64,000 nt of DNA from Gallionellales bacterium GWA2_54_124. GTDB lineage: Bacteria; Pseudomonadota; Gammaproteobacteria; Burkholderiales; Gallionellaceae. The first letter of the stretch is position 1; the number at the start of each line of letters is the position of its first letter. The stretch is taken from positions 128,201 through 192,200 of the forward strand of contig MGWO01000003.1 of assembly GCA_001801025.1 (NCBI GenBank), in the 5' to 3' direction. Below are positions 50,713 through 59,939 of the stretch, one piece after another. The position numbers and the translations under genes were made by a program. The notes under the pieces are model-generated. The model ran no database searches and was not told the DNA's origin. It saw only the letters and a program-made list of their open reading frames with translations.

Positions 50713-51678
50713 TTAGAAGCGCTGGTTAATTCCGATCGTTGCACCAAGATTGCTGGTCAGTTGTAGGCCTGTGACGTTCTGATAAACTGGCACTTGCAGC
50801 AGGGCATAGACACGAGTGTCAGGCGTGACAGAAAAGCTGACCCCGGGGCTGAGCGCCAGCGTCTTTCCTCCCGTGATGGCAGGTACGCCTGCCTGGCCGC
50901 TTTCACTTCCACTGATATGCAAATTTGCCTGCGCGGTCAGCGCGACCTGGTGACTCACCGGATAAGCAATACCCGTTGCCAGGGCGATGCTGTTCCCCGG
51001 TTTGTAGCTGCCCGCGCCACCGCCATTGTCGCCACTGGTATTTAAAGGCTCCTGCCAGGTGCCGCTGGCGAACCAGCGCAGTGTGCCGTCGGCAGGCGCG
51101 CTGTTGTAGCTGATGCCGAGTATGCCATCGGTGGTGCCGGTGCCGGGCTGGAACATGCGTTCGGCGAAAGTTGCGCCATCGGTTGCAAGTTGACTGGTCT
51201 TTCCGGTAGGCAGCTTGACGCCGAATCGGATGCTGAATCCATTGAGCGAATCGTTGCGATAACTTGCCATCAGTTTAACGTCGCCCAGCGTCGTAAAATC
51301 CCATGTGCTGGGTAAGCCTAGTGTGGCTGAGCCGTGTTGATGGTAGCGGGACAGCATCGGGACTTCGATGTCAGTCTGCCAGTTTGGATTAAAAGTGTAA
51401 CCCGCATTCATCACGTAATTCTGGTTGGTTGTGGTGATTTCTTCACCGGCAAGTGCAGTCGCCGCAGTGACATTGGCCACCTTGGCCGTGCCTTTGCGCA
51501 GTTGGTTGCTCTTGAGGTATTCGTAGCGCAACCCTAAGGATAAGCCTTCGCGAATATTGCTTCCCTGCGCATCCCATCCTGTATCGGCTAGGCAAAAGCC
51601 GGCACCGCACGCAATTGCATCTGATGTTGCTAGTATGGAAAAGAGCGCCAGCGCCACGCCTGTATAGTTTGTTTTCAT
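50713..51678 (-). CDS. outer-membrane beta-barrel protein (porin/transporter-like)
   Basis: 321 residues with a signal peptide (about 1-23, ending SDAIA) and a mature start CGAGFCLADTGWDAQG containing two closely spaced cysteines. The rest alternates polar and apolar residues in strands with Gly-rich turns, and the C-terminal residue is Phe (GATIGINQRF), the usual barrel export signal. No TonB box or plug domain is visible. Similar proteins in betaproteobacteria are annotated only as putative transporters; the ligand is unknown. Confidence 0.8.
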   Translation of the reverse strand: MKTNYTGVALALFSILATSDAIACGAGFCLADTGWDAQGSNIREGLSLGLRYEYLKSNQLRKGTAKVANVTAATALAGEEITTTNQNYVMNAGYTFNPNWQTDIEVPMLSRYHQHGSATLGLPSTWDFTTLGDVKLMASYRNDSLNGFSIRFGVKLPTGKTSQLATDGATFAERMFQPGTGTTDGILGISYNSAPADGTLRWFASGTWQEPLNTSGDNGGGAGSYKPGNSIALATGIAYPVSHQVALTAQANLHISGSESGQAGVPAITGGKTLALSPGVSFSVTPDTRVYALLQVPVYQNVTGLQLTSNLGATIGINQRF

Positions 51679-51793
51679 TGTTTTTATTCCCTGAAATTCG
51701 AGGCATAACTATAACGTATGGGAATATCGCTCAGGTGCGACATATTGTCGCACTTGGGCGTTGTTCTATTTAGCTATACTTGAGGCGGGCCGC

Positions 51794-53539
51794 TCAGACA
51801 AAGTCAGTGTAAAAACATACGGCATTCGGGCCGACTTCTTTAGCCTGGTACATAGCGACATCCGCCATTTGAACGATTTCGTCGGCCGCGTATTGCTTGC
51901 CCTGGAACAGCGTCACACCAATACAGGCTGAACAATGATGTTCAAAGAGTTTGACCGTGCCATCGCTGTTTCTTGCTTCTATTAGATATGGCTCTGCCAA
52001 TGTGGTACGAATTTTTTCGGCGATGACGGCTGCCAGTTGAATCGATTCTTCTTTATCTGTATCCAGCTCACCTAGTAATACCACGAACTCGTCACCGCCA
52101 AACCGGGCTGCGGTATCCATCGCTCTGACTGCATTTTTAAGGCGCACCGCAACCTCTTCGAGTAGAGAGTCTCCGACAGGATGGCCGTGCATATCGTTGA
52201 GCGGTTTGAAATGATCCAGATCGAGAAACAGCAGCGCACCATAGCGCTGGCTGCGTAGATCCGATTCAATCGCCTGTTCCAGGCGTTCGTGCAGCAAGCG
52301 GCGATTGGGTAGCTTAGTCAAATTATCGTATAACGCCATGCCCAGCAGTTTTTCTTCCGCGAGTTTGCGCTCGGTAATGTCGGTGCGCATGGAGATATAC
52401 TCCCTAGGCTTACCTGTACTATTCTGAAAAGGAACGATAGTCGTTTTGACCCAGTACAGCTCGCCATTTTTTTTGCGGTTGCAAATTTCGCCATGCCAGA
52501 CGCGATTTTTGGCGATGTTTTTGTACATATCCTGAAAAAACTCAGGAGAGTGCTTGCCTGAGTTAAGTATGCGGTGATTTTGTCCGATCAACTCCCCCCG
52601 CAAATAACCGCTGACCTGACAAAATATATCATTAGCGTATGTGATCGTTCCTTTCACATCCGTAATGCCTACGATGGAGTGCTGATCCATCGCAAAATGT
52701 AAATTTTTCACCTCATCAAGGGACGTCTGTAATTGCAATGCTTTTACGCTTAATGCTTGCTCAGCCTCATGTCTTGCGCGATTGTCCTCTGCCGCAAGCC
52801 GCATCAATATAAAGTGCATCCACAGATAGGCAAAAAGTTTGCCGCTGTGTGCCATCATCGTGAATTTTTCATGCGGGGAAGTCGAATACAGCATAAATAA
52901 ATCAGATGCGATCAGCAGCGCGCCCATGCCAATCAAGCCCTCAAACAAGGGATGCTCGTGGCGAATCTTCCAGCATTGCCGGATTACTAGCAGCCACAGC
53001 AAAAGCAGGGGCCCTTGAGTCGGTCGCTGTATGCCTAAAATACCTGTATCGAAATACTTTGGCAGCAGGTACGACACGGTATAAAAGATCGCTGTCACGA
53101 CGATCAGTCCGGAAATGAACCAGCGGACGGGCAACTCGGATTGACGGCGCTTTAACCAAAAAGCCCAAGCCAGTGCAAAAGGCAGTGCATAAGTTGAAGG
53201 TGGCCAGGTAGCAGGACGCAATGATTTTGAAGAGGTTTCTATCCAGGATAATGAGCCTGTCCATTCAATCCCGACCAGAGCGTGCAGAATCTCCGTAAAC
53301 GCGGCAGTTGCAAACCCAATTGCCAGAAATAGCCGCACGCGCTTTGTAATGCTGTGCTGCTCGGCCATGAAGAAAAATGCCAGCAACAGAGATAGCAAAC
53401 CGTTGCTGGTGTCGAGAAGCAAGTGCAGGCTTTCAAACTTTGTGTCCCCCTGCCCGAAAAATACCCAGACCAGCAGTGCGTACGTCAGCACCATCAAGCC
53501 GAACACGGAACGATTTTGATTCTTTAAACAAGTTATCAT
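51794..53539 (-). CDS. membrane-anchored PAS-GGDEF diguanylate cyclase (MASE-type sensor)
   Basis: 581 residues. An N-terminal block of about seven membrane helices (residues about 12-250, MASE-like) is followed by a coiled linker, a PAS/PAC domain (about 285-400, HSIVGITDVKGTITYANDIF) and a GGDEF domain with intact active motif GGDEF at 481-485. The inhibitory I-site RxxD (RAMD) stands five residues ahead, so product inhibition is expected. Makes cyclic di-GMP in response to a membrane or redox/ligand cue. No EAL domain. Resembles the protein at 57743 but is not a close copy. Confidence 0.93.
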   Translation of the reverse strand: MITCLKNQNRSVFGLMVLTYALLVWVFFGQGDTKFESLHLLLDTSNGLLSLLLAFFFMAEQHSITKRVRLFLAIGFATAAFTEILHALVGIEWTGSLSWIETSSKSLRPATWPPSTYALPFALAWAFWLKRRQSELPVRWFISGLIVVTAIFYTVSYLLPKYFDTGILGIQRPTQGPLLLLWLLVIRQCWKIRHEHPLFEGLIGMGALLIASDLFMLYSTSPHEKFTMMAHSGKLFAYLWMHFILMRLAAEDNRARHEAEQALSVKALQLQTSLDEVKNLHFAMDQHSIVGITDVKGTITYANDIFCQVSGYLRGELIGQNHRILNSGKHSPEFFQDMYKNIAKNRVWHGEICNRKKNGELYWVKTTIVPFQNSTGKPREYISMRTDITERKLAEEKLLGMALYDNLTKLPNRRLLHERLEQAIESDLRSQRYGALLFLDLDHFKPLNDMHGHPVGDSLLEEVAVRLKNAVRAMDTAARFGGDEFVVLLGELDTDKEESIQLAAVIAEKIRTTLAEPYLIEARNSDGTVKLFEHHCSACIGVTLFQGKQYAADEIVQMADVAMYQAKEVGPNAVCFYTDFV

Positions 53540-53566
53540 TTTTGTGTAAGGCTATAAATATGGGGG

Positions 53567-55678
53567 CTATTGAACTTCAGGCAATGTGCTTGCGGCGAGT
53601 CTGGATTTTGCCTTTAGCAAGGCGACCTCATCGCTGAGTATATGTGCTGCCTCATTGAGCAGCACGTCTTTGGCATTCTTGCGGGTGTTTTCAAGCGCAA
53701 TGTCCGCTTCCAGATTGCGCTCGTTAGCTTGCAGTCCATCGTCCTGAAATCCTGTACCAGTGGGTTCAGCTTTGTCTCCGCGATTCTTTTCGCGCAGTTT
53801 GATACGTGCTTCTTGCACTTCGCGCTCATGACGCCGCTCGGTTTCGTTGAGTGAAATCTTATTTTCACGGCGGCGGGTGTTGAATTCCTTGATATCCTCT
53901 TCCAGATATTTGAAGTCCTGATCGGTAGCGATACGTTGTTTGTGTTTGTCGATCAACAAGGGTACAACAGGTGCGAGGTTGCCGGCTCTGGTGTAATCAG
54001 CCGCCTTGATTTGTGACCACGGCAGGGCATTATCGTAGCTGGACTCGCCAAACTCCTCCTCATCAATCATCCCGGGCAACGCAATGTCGGGTACCACGCC
54101 GCGCAATTGTGTGGTGCCTCCATTGACGCGGAAGAACTGGGCGATGGTCATTTTAAGTTCGCCAAATTTTGGCTGTGGATTTTTGACCAGACCATCCAGA
54201 TCGATGACCGACTGAACGGTACCTTTGCCGAAGCTAGTTTCACCGATCACGATACCCCGGCCGTAATCTTGTATGGCGGCAGCAAAAATCTCCGATGCAG
54301 ATGCAGAGCCGCGATTGATTAGTATGCCCAGCGGCCCTTGCCATGCCATGCCTGCATTTAGATCGCTGGACACACTAATCTTTCCTTTGGAATCTCGCTG
54401 TTGTACGACGGGCCCCTTGTCTATAAATAGGCCTGTCAGTTCGATTGCTTCGTCGAGAGATCCTCCGCCATTGTTGCGCAAGTCGATCAGTACGCTGTCG
54501 ACCTTATCCTTTTTGAACTCTTTGAGCAGCTGCGATACATCGCGGGATGCGCTTCTAAAATTCTTGTCCCCTCTTTGTCGTGCTGCAAAATCGAGATAAA
54601 AACCCGGCAGGGTGATAATACCAATGTGGCGGGTTGTCTCCCCATCAGTGATATCTAGGATAGATTTTTTTGCGGCCTGTTTATCCAGCGTAATTTTTTT
54701 CCGGATCAGCGTGATGAGTTTGTGTTTTCCGTCAGGGGTTGCCTCTGCAGGTAGTATGTCCAGCCGAACCGTTGTGTCTTCTGCGCCGCGTATCAGGGCA
54801 ACGGTGTCATCCAGTCGTTGTCCTTGGACTTCGGTAATTGGGCTGCTGCCCTGCCCGACACCGACGATACGGTCACCTACCTTGAGTCTGCCGGACAAGG
54901 CGGCAGGCCCCCCTGCCACCAACTCACGGATGGTGGTAAAGTCATCCTTATCTTGCAATACCGCGCCGATGCCAACCAGAGAGAGCCGCATTGAAATATC
55001 GAAATCCTCTGATGCACGAGTGCCAAAATAGTCCGTATGCGGATCAATGGTCATGGCGTAGGCGCTCATGAAACGCTGGAAAACGTCGTCGCTTTTAACC
55101 TTGGCCAGGCTGCTCAGTGTATTGTCGTAGCGTTTGTTTAGGGTGTTACTGATGCTCTTGTCATCTTTGCCGGTTAGTTTGAGACGCAGCCAGTCGTTCT
55201 TGACGCGGCGACGCCATAATTCGTTGATTTCTTCCTCTGATTTCGGCCATGCCGCGTGTTTACGCAGATATTGATAGCTGTCCGGGCTTTCGAAATCGAA
55301 GCCTTGGCTAAGCAATGAACGCGCATAGCGTATCCGTTCGGCGACGCGCTGCTGATAGAGATTGTAAATTGCAAAGGGGGTGCTGAGGTTTTCTTTGAGT
55401 ACCGCATCAATTAAGCGGGGGCGTTCCGCTTCAAACCGGTTAATATCGGCTTGCAGGAAAAAAAACTTTTCGCTATCTAGACCTTTTAGATAGTTATCAA
55501 ATACTTTTGTGGAAGTAGCTTCATCCAGCGGTATGCGTTTGTAGTGATAGCGGTTGAGTACCTGGGCAGATAAAAACGCAGCCTGCGGCTGTTGCGGAAG
55601 TGGAACCAGTTCAGCTGCCGCCAGCGTGGCATTGAGTGAGGCGAGCGCGAGCGTGATCCACAGTAATTTGGTTTTCAT
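53567..55678 (-). CDS. prc: tail-specific periplasmic protease Prc (S41A)
   Basis: 703 residues with signal peptide (about 1-22). An N-terminal helical vault domain, a PDZ domain (about 235-330) and the S41 protease core with Ser460 in GSASASEIF, Asp471 in QDYGRG and Lys485 in FGKGTVQ, the Ser/Lys catalytic set known from E. coli Prc. The C-terminal DUF3340-type region (about 570-700) is charged and helical. Degrades proteins with apolar C-termini and processes penicillin-binding protein 3 and MepS in E. coli. Minus-strand neighbours are a GGDEF gene downstream and ald upstream. Confidence 0.95.
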   Translation of the reverse strand: MKTKLLWITLALASLNATLAAAELVPLPQQPQAAFLSAQVLNRYHYKRIPLDEATSTKVFDNYLKGLDSEKFFFLQADINRFEAERPRLIDAVLKENLSTPFAIYNLYQQRVAERIRYARSLLSQGFDFESPDSYQYLRKHAAWPKSEEEINELWRRRVKNDWLRLKLTGKDDKSISNTLNKRYDNTLSSLAKVKSDDVFQRFMSAYAMTIDPHTDYFGTRASEDFDISMRLSLVGIGAVLQDKDDFTTIRELVAGGPAALSGRLKVGDRIVGVGQGSSPITEVQGQRLDDTVALIRGAEDTTVRLDILPAEATPDGKHKLITLIRKKITLDKQAAKKSILDITDGETTRHIGIITLPGFYLDFAARQRGDKNFRSASRDVSQLLKEFKKDKVDSVLIDLRNNGGGSLDEAIELTGLFIDKGPVVQQRDSKGKISVSSDLNAGMAWQGPLGILINRGSASASEIFAAAIQDYGRGIVIGETSFGKGTVQSVIDLDGLVKNPQPKFGELKMTIAQFFRVNGGTTQLRGVVPDIALPGMIDEEEFGESSYDNALPWSQIKAADYTRAGNLAPVVPLLIDKHKQRIATDQDFKYLEEDIKEFNTRRRENKISLNETERRHEREVQEARIKLREKNRGDKAEPTGTGFQDDGLQANERNLEADIALENTRKNAKDVLLNEAAHILSDEVALLKAKSRLAASTLPEVQ

Positions 55679-55753
55679 TTATCTATCCGGAGGTCTTTGC
55701 AAAATTATACTGGTAATAAGGAATATTGCGTGGGGCATGCTATCTGGGTTTTG

Positions 55754-56866
55754 TTACAGAAAATTCTCCGGCGCCGTGTATTCCAGATCAAAGGCATCCG
55801 CTATTGCACGGTAGGTGATCTTGCCATCGATAATGTTAAGGCCAAGCCGTAGCGCGTGACTGTTACGGAGCGCCTGTTGCCAGCCTTTGCTGGCCAGTTG
55901 CATCACATAGGGGAGCGTCGCATTGGTGAGCGCGAGCGTAGAGGTGCGCGGCACGCCACCCGGCATATTGGCGACCGCATAGTGAAGTACGCCATCGACA
56001 ACATAGACCGGGTTTTCATGGGTGGTCGGGCGGGTGGTTTCAAAACAGCCTCCCTGATCAACGGCCACATCGACGATGACAGCACCCGGCTGCATCAGTT
56101 TTAAATCTTCAGCGCGCAGCAGTTTGGGGGCGGCAGCGCCCGGAATCAGCACACTGCCGATGACCAGATCCGCGCTGACGAGTTGTTCAAGCAAATTATG
56201 CCGGTTGGAGTACAGCGTCTGTACGTTGGCCGGCAGCGTTTGGGACAGATGACGCAGACGTTCCAGCGACACATCCAGCAGCGTGACACGAGCACCCAGT
56301 CCTGCGGCCATGCGCGCGGCATTGCTGCCCACTATTCCGCCGCCCAGCACAACCACATGGGCCGGTGCGACCCCCGGTACTCCGCCCAGCAGCACCCCGC
56401 GTCCACCATAGAGTTTTTCCAGATATTTTGCGCCCTCCTGCACCGCCATGCGCCCCGCCACCTCCGACATGGGGGTGAGCAGCGGCAATTCGCCCGACGG
56501 CTGAGCCACGGTCTCATAGGCGATGCAGATGGCGTTTGATGACAAGTGCGCGTCGGTCAGTTCCCGGCTGGCGGCAAAGTGAAAATAGGTGAACAGGATT
56601 TGTCCCGGGCGTATTTTCGGCCATTCGGCGCGTACGGGTTCCTTGACCTTGACGACCAGTTCAGCTTGCAACCAGAGCGTATCCGCATCAGGGGCGATTT
56701 GCACGCCGGCATCAAGATAGCATTGGTCGGAAAACCCGCTGCCCTCCCCCGCGCCTTGTTCGATCCAGACCTGATGGCCAGCAGCAACAAGTGCGGCGGC
56801 GCCGGACGGTGCGAGTGCGATGCGGTTCTCATTGGTTTTGATCTCTTTAGGGACGCCGATTTTCAT
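55754..56866 (-). CDS. ald: alanine dehydrogenase
   Basis: 370 residues. The N-terminal catalytic domain starts [18 protein letters not shown] and has VKVKEP and the [13 protein letters not shown] block; the NAD Rossmann motif is [16 protein letters not shown]. Reversible NAD-dependent deamination of L-alanine to pyruvate and ammonium. It follows the 2-oxoglutarate dioxygenase gene by 24 bases, suggesting joint use in amino-acid conversion. An open TATA-like stretch lies between its stop and prc. Confidence 0.96.
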   Translation of the reverse strand: MKIGVPKEIKTNENRIALAPSGAAALVAAGHQVWIEQGAGEGSGFSDQCYLDAGVQIAPDADTLWLQAELVVKVKEPVRAEWPKIRPGQILFTYFHFAASRELTDAHLSSNAICIAYETVAQPSGELPLLTPMSEVAGRMAVQEGAKYLEKLYGGRGVLLGGVPGVAPAHVVVLGGGIVGSNAARMAAGLGARVTLLDVSLERLRHLSQTLPANVQTLYSNRHNLLEQLVSADLVIGSVLIPGAAAPKLLRAEDLKLMQPGAVIVDVAVDQGGCFETTRPTTHENPVYVVDGVLHYAVANMPGGVPRTSTLALTNATLPYVMQLASKGWQQALRNSHALRLGLNIIDGKITYRAIADAFDLEYTAPENFL

Positions 56867-56890
56867 TGTCCGTACTCCTGTGGGTTTAAT

Positions 56891-57631
56891 TCACGCCGCG
56901 TCCAGAAAAGCGCCGGAGCGGAAAGTCAGCACCAGCGTGTCGCGGTATCCGCCCTCTGCGGTGGGCTGGATTGGCGTCGATTCGTGGATGACGCGATGGT
57001 CGTCAAGTAATAGCATCGTCCAGGGTTCGCTCAGCGTGAAGCGCTGCCCGCTGGGGCCGTCCGCCTCGAAAATCCGGCTCTCCCCCCCGCTGACGTTGTG
57101 GCGATTGACCAGCAGTATTGCGACAAAATCGACACCGTCCCGGTGTGCTCCTTCCGGTGTCGGTCGCCCGATGCCATTGCTGGTGTCGATGCGAAACTGA
57201 TGCGCTTCGATATACCAGGGGTGAGTGCCTTTGACCGCAGAACAGATGCCAGCCGCAGCGAGCAGCAGCGCGGGCCACAGCGGGCGCTGCACAAGCTGCG
57301 CCGACATCGGTTCAAACAGGCGATGCATACCGCCGTGCAGCGCGTTGTATTCCAGCGGCTGGTAGTGCGCCCTGTGGGGGGCTTGCAGTAGCGTATCGCC
57401 GCTTGCGATGAAGCAGGAATGTCGCCGCCTGCGGTAACGCCCTCCATCTTTCAGGAAATTGTCCGGCGGCAGATCATTCCAGTCAGCCTGAATCGCGTTC
57501 ATGTCTGACAAAGGGATGCCGGTCAGGCAGGATAATCCTTCTGTATTGAGAACGCCGTAGCCTTGCCGCTTCACGGCTTCAGCGAGCTGCTGAGGCGGGA
57601 TGAACGCAGGAGCGAGCATGGTGATGGTCAT
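56891..57631 (-). CDS. 2-oxoglutarate/Fe(II)-dependent amino-acid hydroxylase (IDO-type, PF10014 family)
   Basis: 246 residues from ATG 57631 (GAGG ahead); the frame opens at 57679. The iron triad is visible as His163-x-Asp165 (HRDGVDF) and His216 (VIHEST), with the 2-oxoglutarate arginine Arg230 (GYRDTLVL). The N-terminal part carries the family block YRRRRHSCF. Characterised relatives hydroxylate free L-isoleucine, leucine or methionine. It stands directly upstream of ald on the same strand. Substrate not predictable from the sequence. Confidence 0.85.
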   Translation of the reverse strand: MTITMLAPAFIPPQQLAEAVKRQGYGVLNTEGLSCLTGIPLSDMNAIQADWNDLPPDNFLKDGGRYRRRRHSCFIASGDTLLQAPHRAHYQPLEYNALHGGMHRLFEPMSAQLVQRPLWPALLLAAAGICSAVKGTHPWYIEAHQFRIDTSNGIGRPTPEGAHRDGVDFVAILLVNRHNVSGGESRIFEADGPSGQRFTLSEPWTMLLLDDHRVIHESTPIQPTAEGGYRDTLVLTFRSGAFLDAA

Positions 57632-57742
57632 ATCAATTGCCTCGTGTTTCGTTTGACAAGATATTCTACGCCTATGCACCGGATAACACTGCCGGCTGGA
57701 GGCATCAGGCTTTGATTATTTGTATGCCCAGAAGGCGATGGT

Positions 57743-59884
57743 TCACTTTAACGGCTCGTCAGCGCGGCTATGAATGCGAATGCAATTTCGTCCTGATTTC
57801 TTGGCCTGATACATGGTTTCATCCGCTCTTTGGAGTATTTCGTCTGCATTGACATCAGTCTCGTTAAAGATAGAGATGCCGATGCTGGCAGAACATGTAT
57901 GTTCTACGGTTAAATCCGCATTTTTTTCATCCAAAATGGTTAGCCGGTAGGGTTCTGACAGCTTTGTCCGAATTTTTTCGGCAATGCTTCGCGCATCTGT
58001 GATGGCTGCCTGCAGATCGGTGTCGAGATCACTTAGCAAGATCACGAATTCATCTCCGCCGAATCTTGCAATGGTGTCGATCTCACGCACGCAATCTTCC
58101 ATACGGCGGGTAGCCTCAATCAGCAGCAGGTCTCCGGCAACATGGCCATAAGTGTCATTGAGCGGTTTGAAGTGATCTAAATCCAGAAAAATCAGTGCGC
58201 CACACCGCTGATTTCGTTTGATGTTAGCGAGTGTATGAAGCAGGCGTTCATTCAGTAAGCGCCTGTTAGGCAGTTTGGTGAGGGGGTCGTAAAAAGCAAG
58301 CCGATGAATTTGATCCTCGCGCGATTTGCGGTCAGTGATGTTAAGCCCCGTGCCGCGCAGACCGATTACATTGCCTTTGTGGTCGTAATACGGTGTGCCG
58401 TTCACTTCTTCCCAGACCACTTCGCCGGATGGTGTGAGGTCACGGTGTTGCAAGTTAAATGCGGATTTGTTTGAAATGGCGTGATTGACGATTTCGCCGA
58501 CCGCAGTTATATCGTCCGGATGCATAAACTCTATCGGAGTATGACCAATTAATTGTTCGGGCAGATAGCCCTTGACCTCGATAGAGCGCAGCGACACGTA
58601 GGTGTAAACCAAATTGATGTCAATTTCCCACACATATTCACCTGCCGCATTGCTGACATCCTGAAAGCGCTGCTCACTGTAGCGAAGCTTATCTTCCATC
58701 GCTTTACGTTCGGTGATGTCACGAAAACGCCATACCCGTCCCACCACCGTGCCATCAACTTTTTGCGGGAATGAATAGCGCTCTATTGTTTTCCCGTTCT
58801 TGAATTCAAGTGTATCGAAAGAGTTTGCATCGGGTGTGTCATATAACTCGCGTACGTGAGCGATAAAACTGTCGGGGTCCTGTAGCTGATTGAGTACGTA
58901 TGTGAGTGCAGCGCGGTCATCCTGACTTGCGATGATTTCATCGCTGATGTCCCACAGCTCGTCAAATCGTTTGTTGTGCAAAATCCAGGTGCCATCCAGA
59001 TCAACGACTAAAATGGCATCATCAGTGGATTCTACTGTGGCATTGAGCAAGGATACGGATTTGGCAAGCTTATGATTAAGCTCATCCTGGCTGTTCCGGT
59101 GTTCCGATAGTTCGCGAAACAGTAAATTCAGCGGGCGACGTATACCGGAAATGACTAGCGCAGCTAGGGCTGCGGCGACTGAGACGAAGCGAATGTAGTG
59201 TCCAAATGCATGGGATAAGTCATAAAATCCGGCATACAGCGTAAAACAAAATTCGCCGGCAATCGCCAAAATCAATGACAGCTGGAGCAGAAAAAATATT
59301 CTCCGGTCAAAGTGTTCGCGGCGCCGGTAGAGCAGTAATAAAGCACTCAACATGATCGCAATGATGACGATTTCACTGTAAATTTTGAACGGCGTTAAAC
59401 CCGTACCGGTGACGAAAGTTGCGGGGAACCATCGATTAATTATGGCAATGCCGGCAACGGCTGCAAGCACAAAAAAGATCAGGCTGACATGAAATAAATT
59501 GGGTTTTTTGTTGATGTATAAAGGTGCGACGAGCAGCGCTGCCGCTTCTAGAAAGCGAGCCGTCAACCAGAACTGGTTGGTGTAACTTACGTCAACGGCG
59601 GGAAATAAATTCATGCCTTTGAAGGTGAGAGTATGGAACACATCAATCAATCCGATAGCGCCATATGCGCCGCCAAGAATGATCAGATAGCCGTTCGCCA
59701 GTTGCCGGTGGCTTGCCCATATCAGGATAAAAATGGAGATGCTGACCACAATGGATAACAATTCAACCATTGTGTGAAAAAACAAGTAATGAACGGAACG
59801 GGACAGCTCAAGCAGCAGAAAAACTCCCAGCAGCATCACTATTGCGGCAAAGTCGGACTGCTTAAAGACCCGGTTCAACATCAT
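57743..59884 (-). CDS. membrane-anchored dual-PAS GGDEF diguanylate cyclase (MASE3-type)
   Basis: 713 residues. Eight or so N-terminal helices (about 10-250) match the MASE3 sensor type, with YGAIGLIDVFHTLTFKGM. Two PAS domains follow: the first (about 285-400) loose, the second (about 405-525) ending in GLRGTGLNITDRK. The GGDEF motif is intact at 609-613 and has an RxxD I-site (REID). Cyclic di-GMP synthase probably sensing a lipophilic or redox signal. The closing of the coding region overlaps no other gene; 55 bases separate it from the chemoreceptor gene upstream. Confidence 0.93.
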   Translation of the reverse strand: MMLNRVFKQSDFAAIVMLLGVFLLLELSRSVHYLFFHTMVELLSIVVSISIFILIWASHRQLANGYLIILGGAYGAIGLIDVFHTLTFKGMNLFPAVDVSYTNQFWLTARFLEAAALLVAPLYINKKPNLFHVSLIFFVLAAVAGIAIINRWFPATFVTGTGLTPFKIYSEIVIIAIMLSALLLLYRRREHFDRRIFFLLQLSLILAIAGEFCFTLYAGFYDLSHAFGHYIRFVSVAAALAALVISGIRRPLNLLFRELSEHRNSQDELNHKLAKSVSLLNATVESTDDAILVVDLDGTWILHNKRFDELWDISDEIIASQDDRAALTYVLNQLQDPDSFIAHVRELYDTPDANSFDTLEFKNGKTIERYSFPQKVDGTVVGRVWRFRDITERKAMEDKLRYSEQRFQDVSNAAGEYVWEIDINLVYTYVSLRSIEVKGYLPEQLIGHTPIEFMHPDDITAVGEIVNHAISNKSAFNLQHRDLTPSGEVVWEEVNGTPYYDHKGNVIGLRGTGLNITDRKSREDQIHRLAFYDPLTKLPNRRLLNERLLHTLANIKRNQRCGALIFLDLDHFKPLNDTYGHVAGDLLLIEATRRMEDCVREIDTIARFGGDEFVILLSDLDTDLQAAITDARSIAEKIRTKLSEPYRLTILDEKNADLTVEHTCSASIGISIFNETDVNADEILQRADETMYQAKKSGRNCIRIHSRADEPLK

Positions 59885-59939
59885 GGAATCGAACTAGAAA
59901 ATTTCACGATTTTAACCTTATCGATATCGATCGCTGTGT

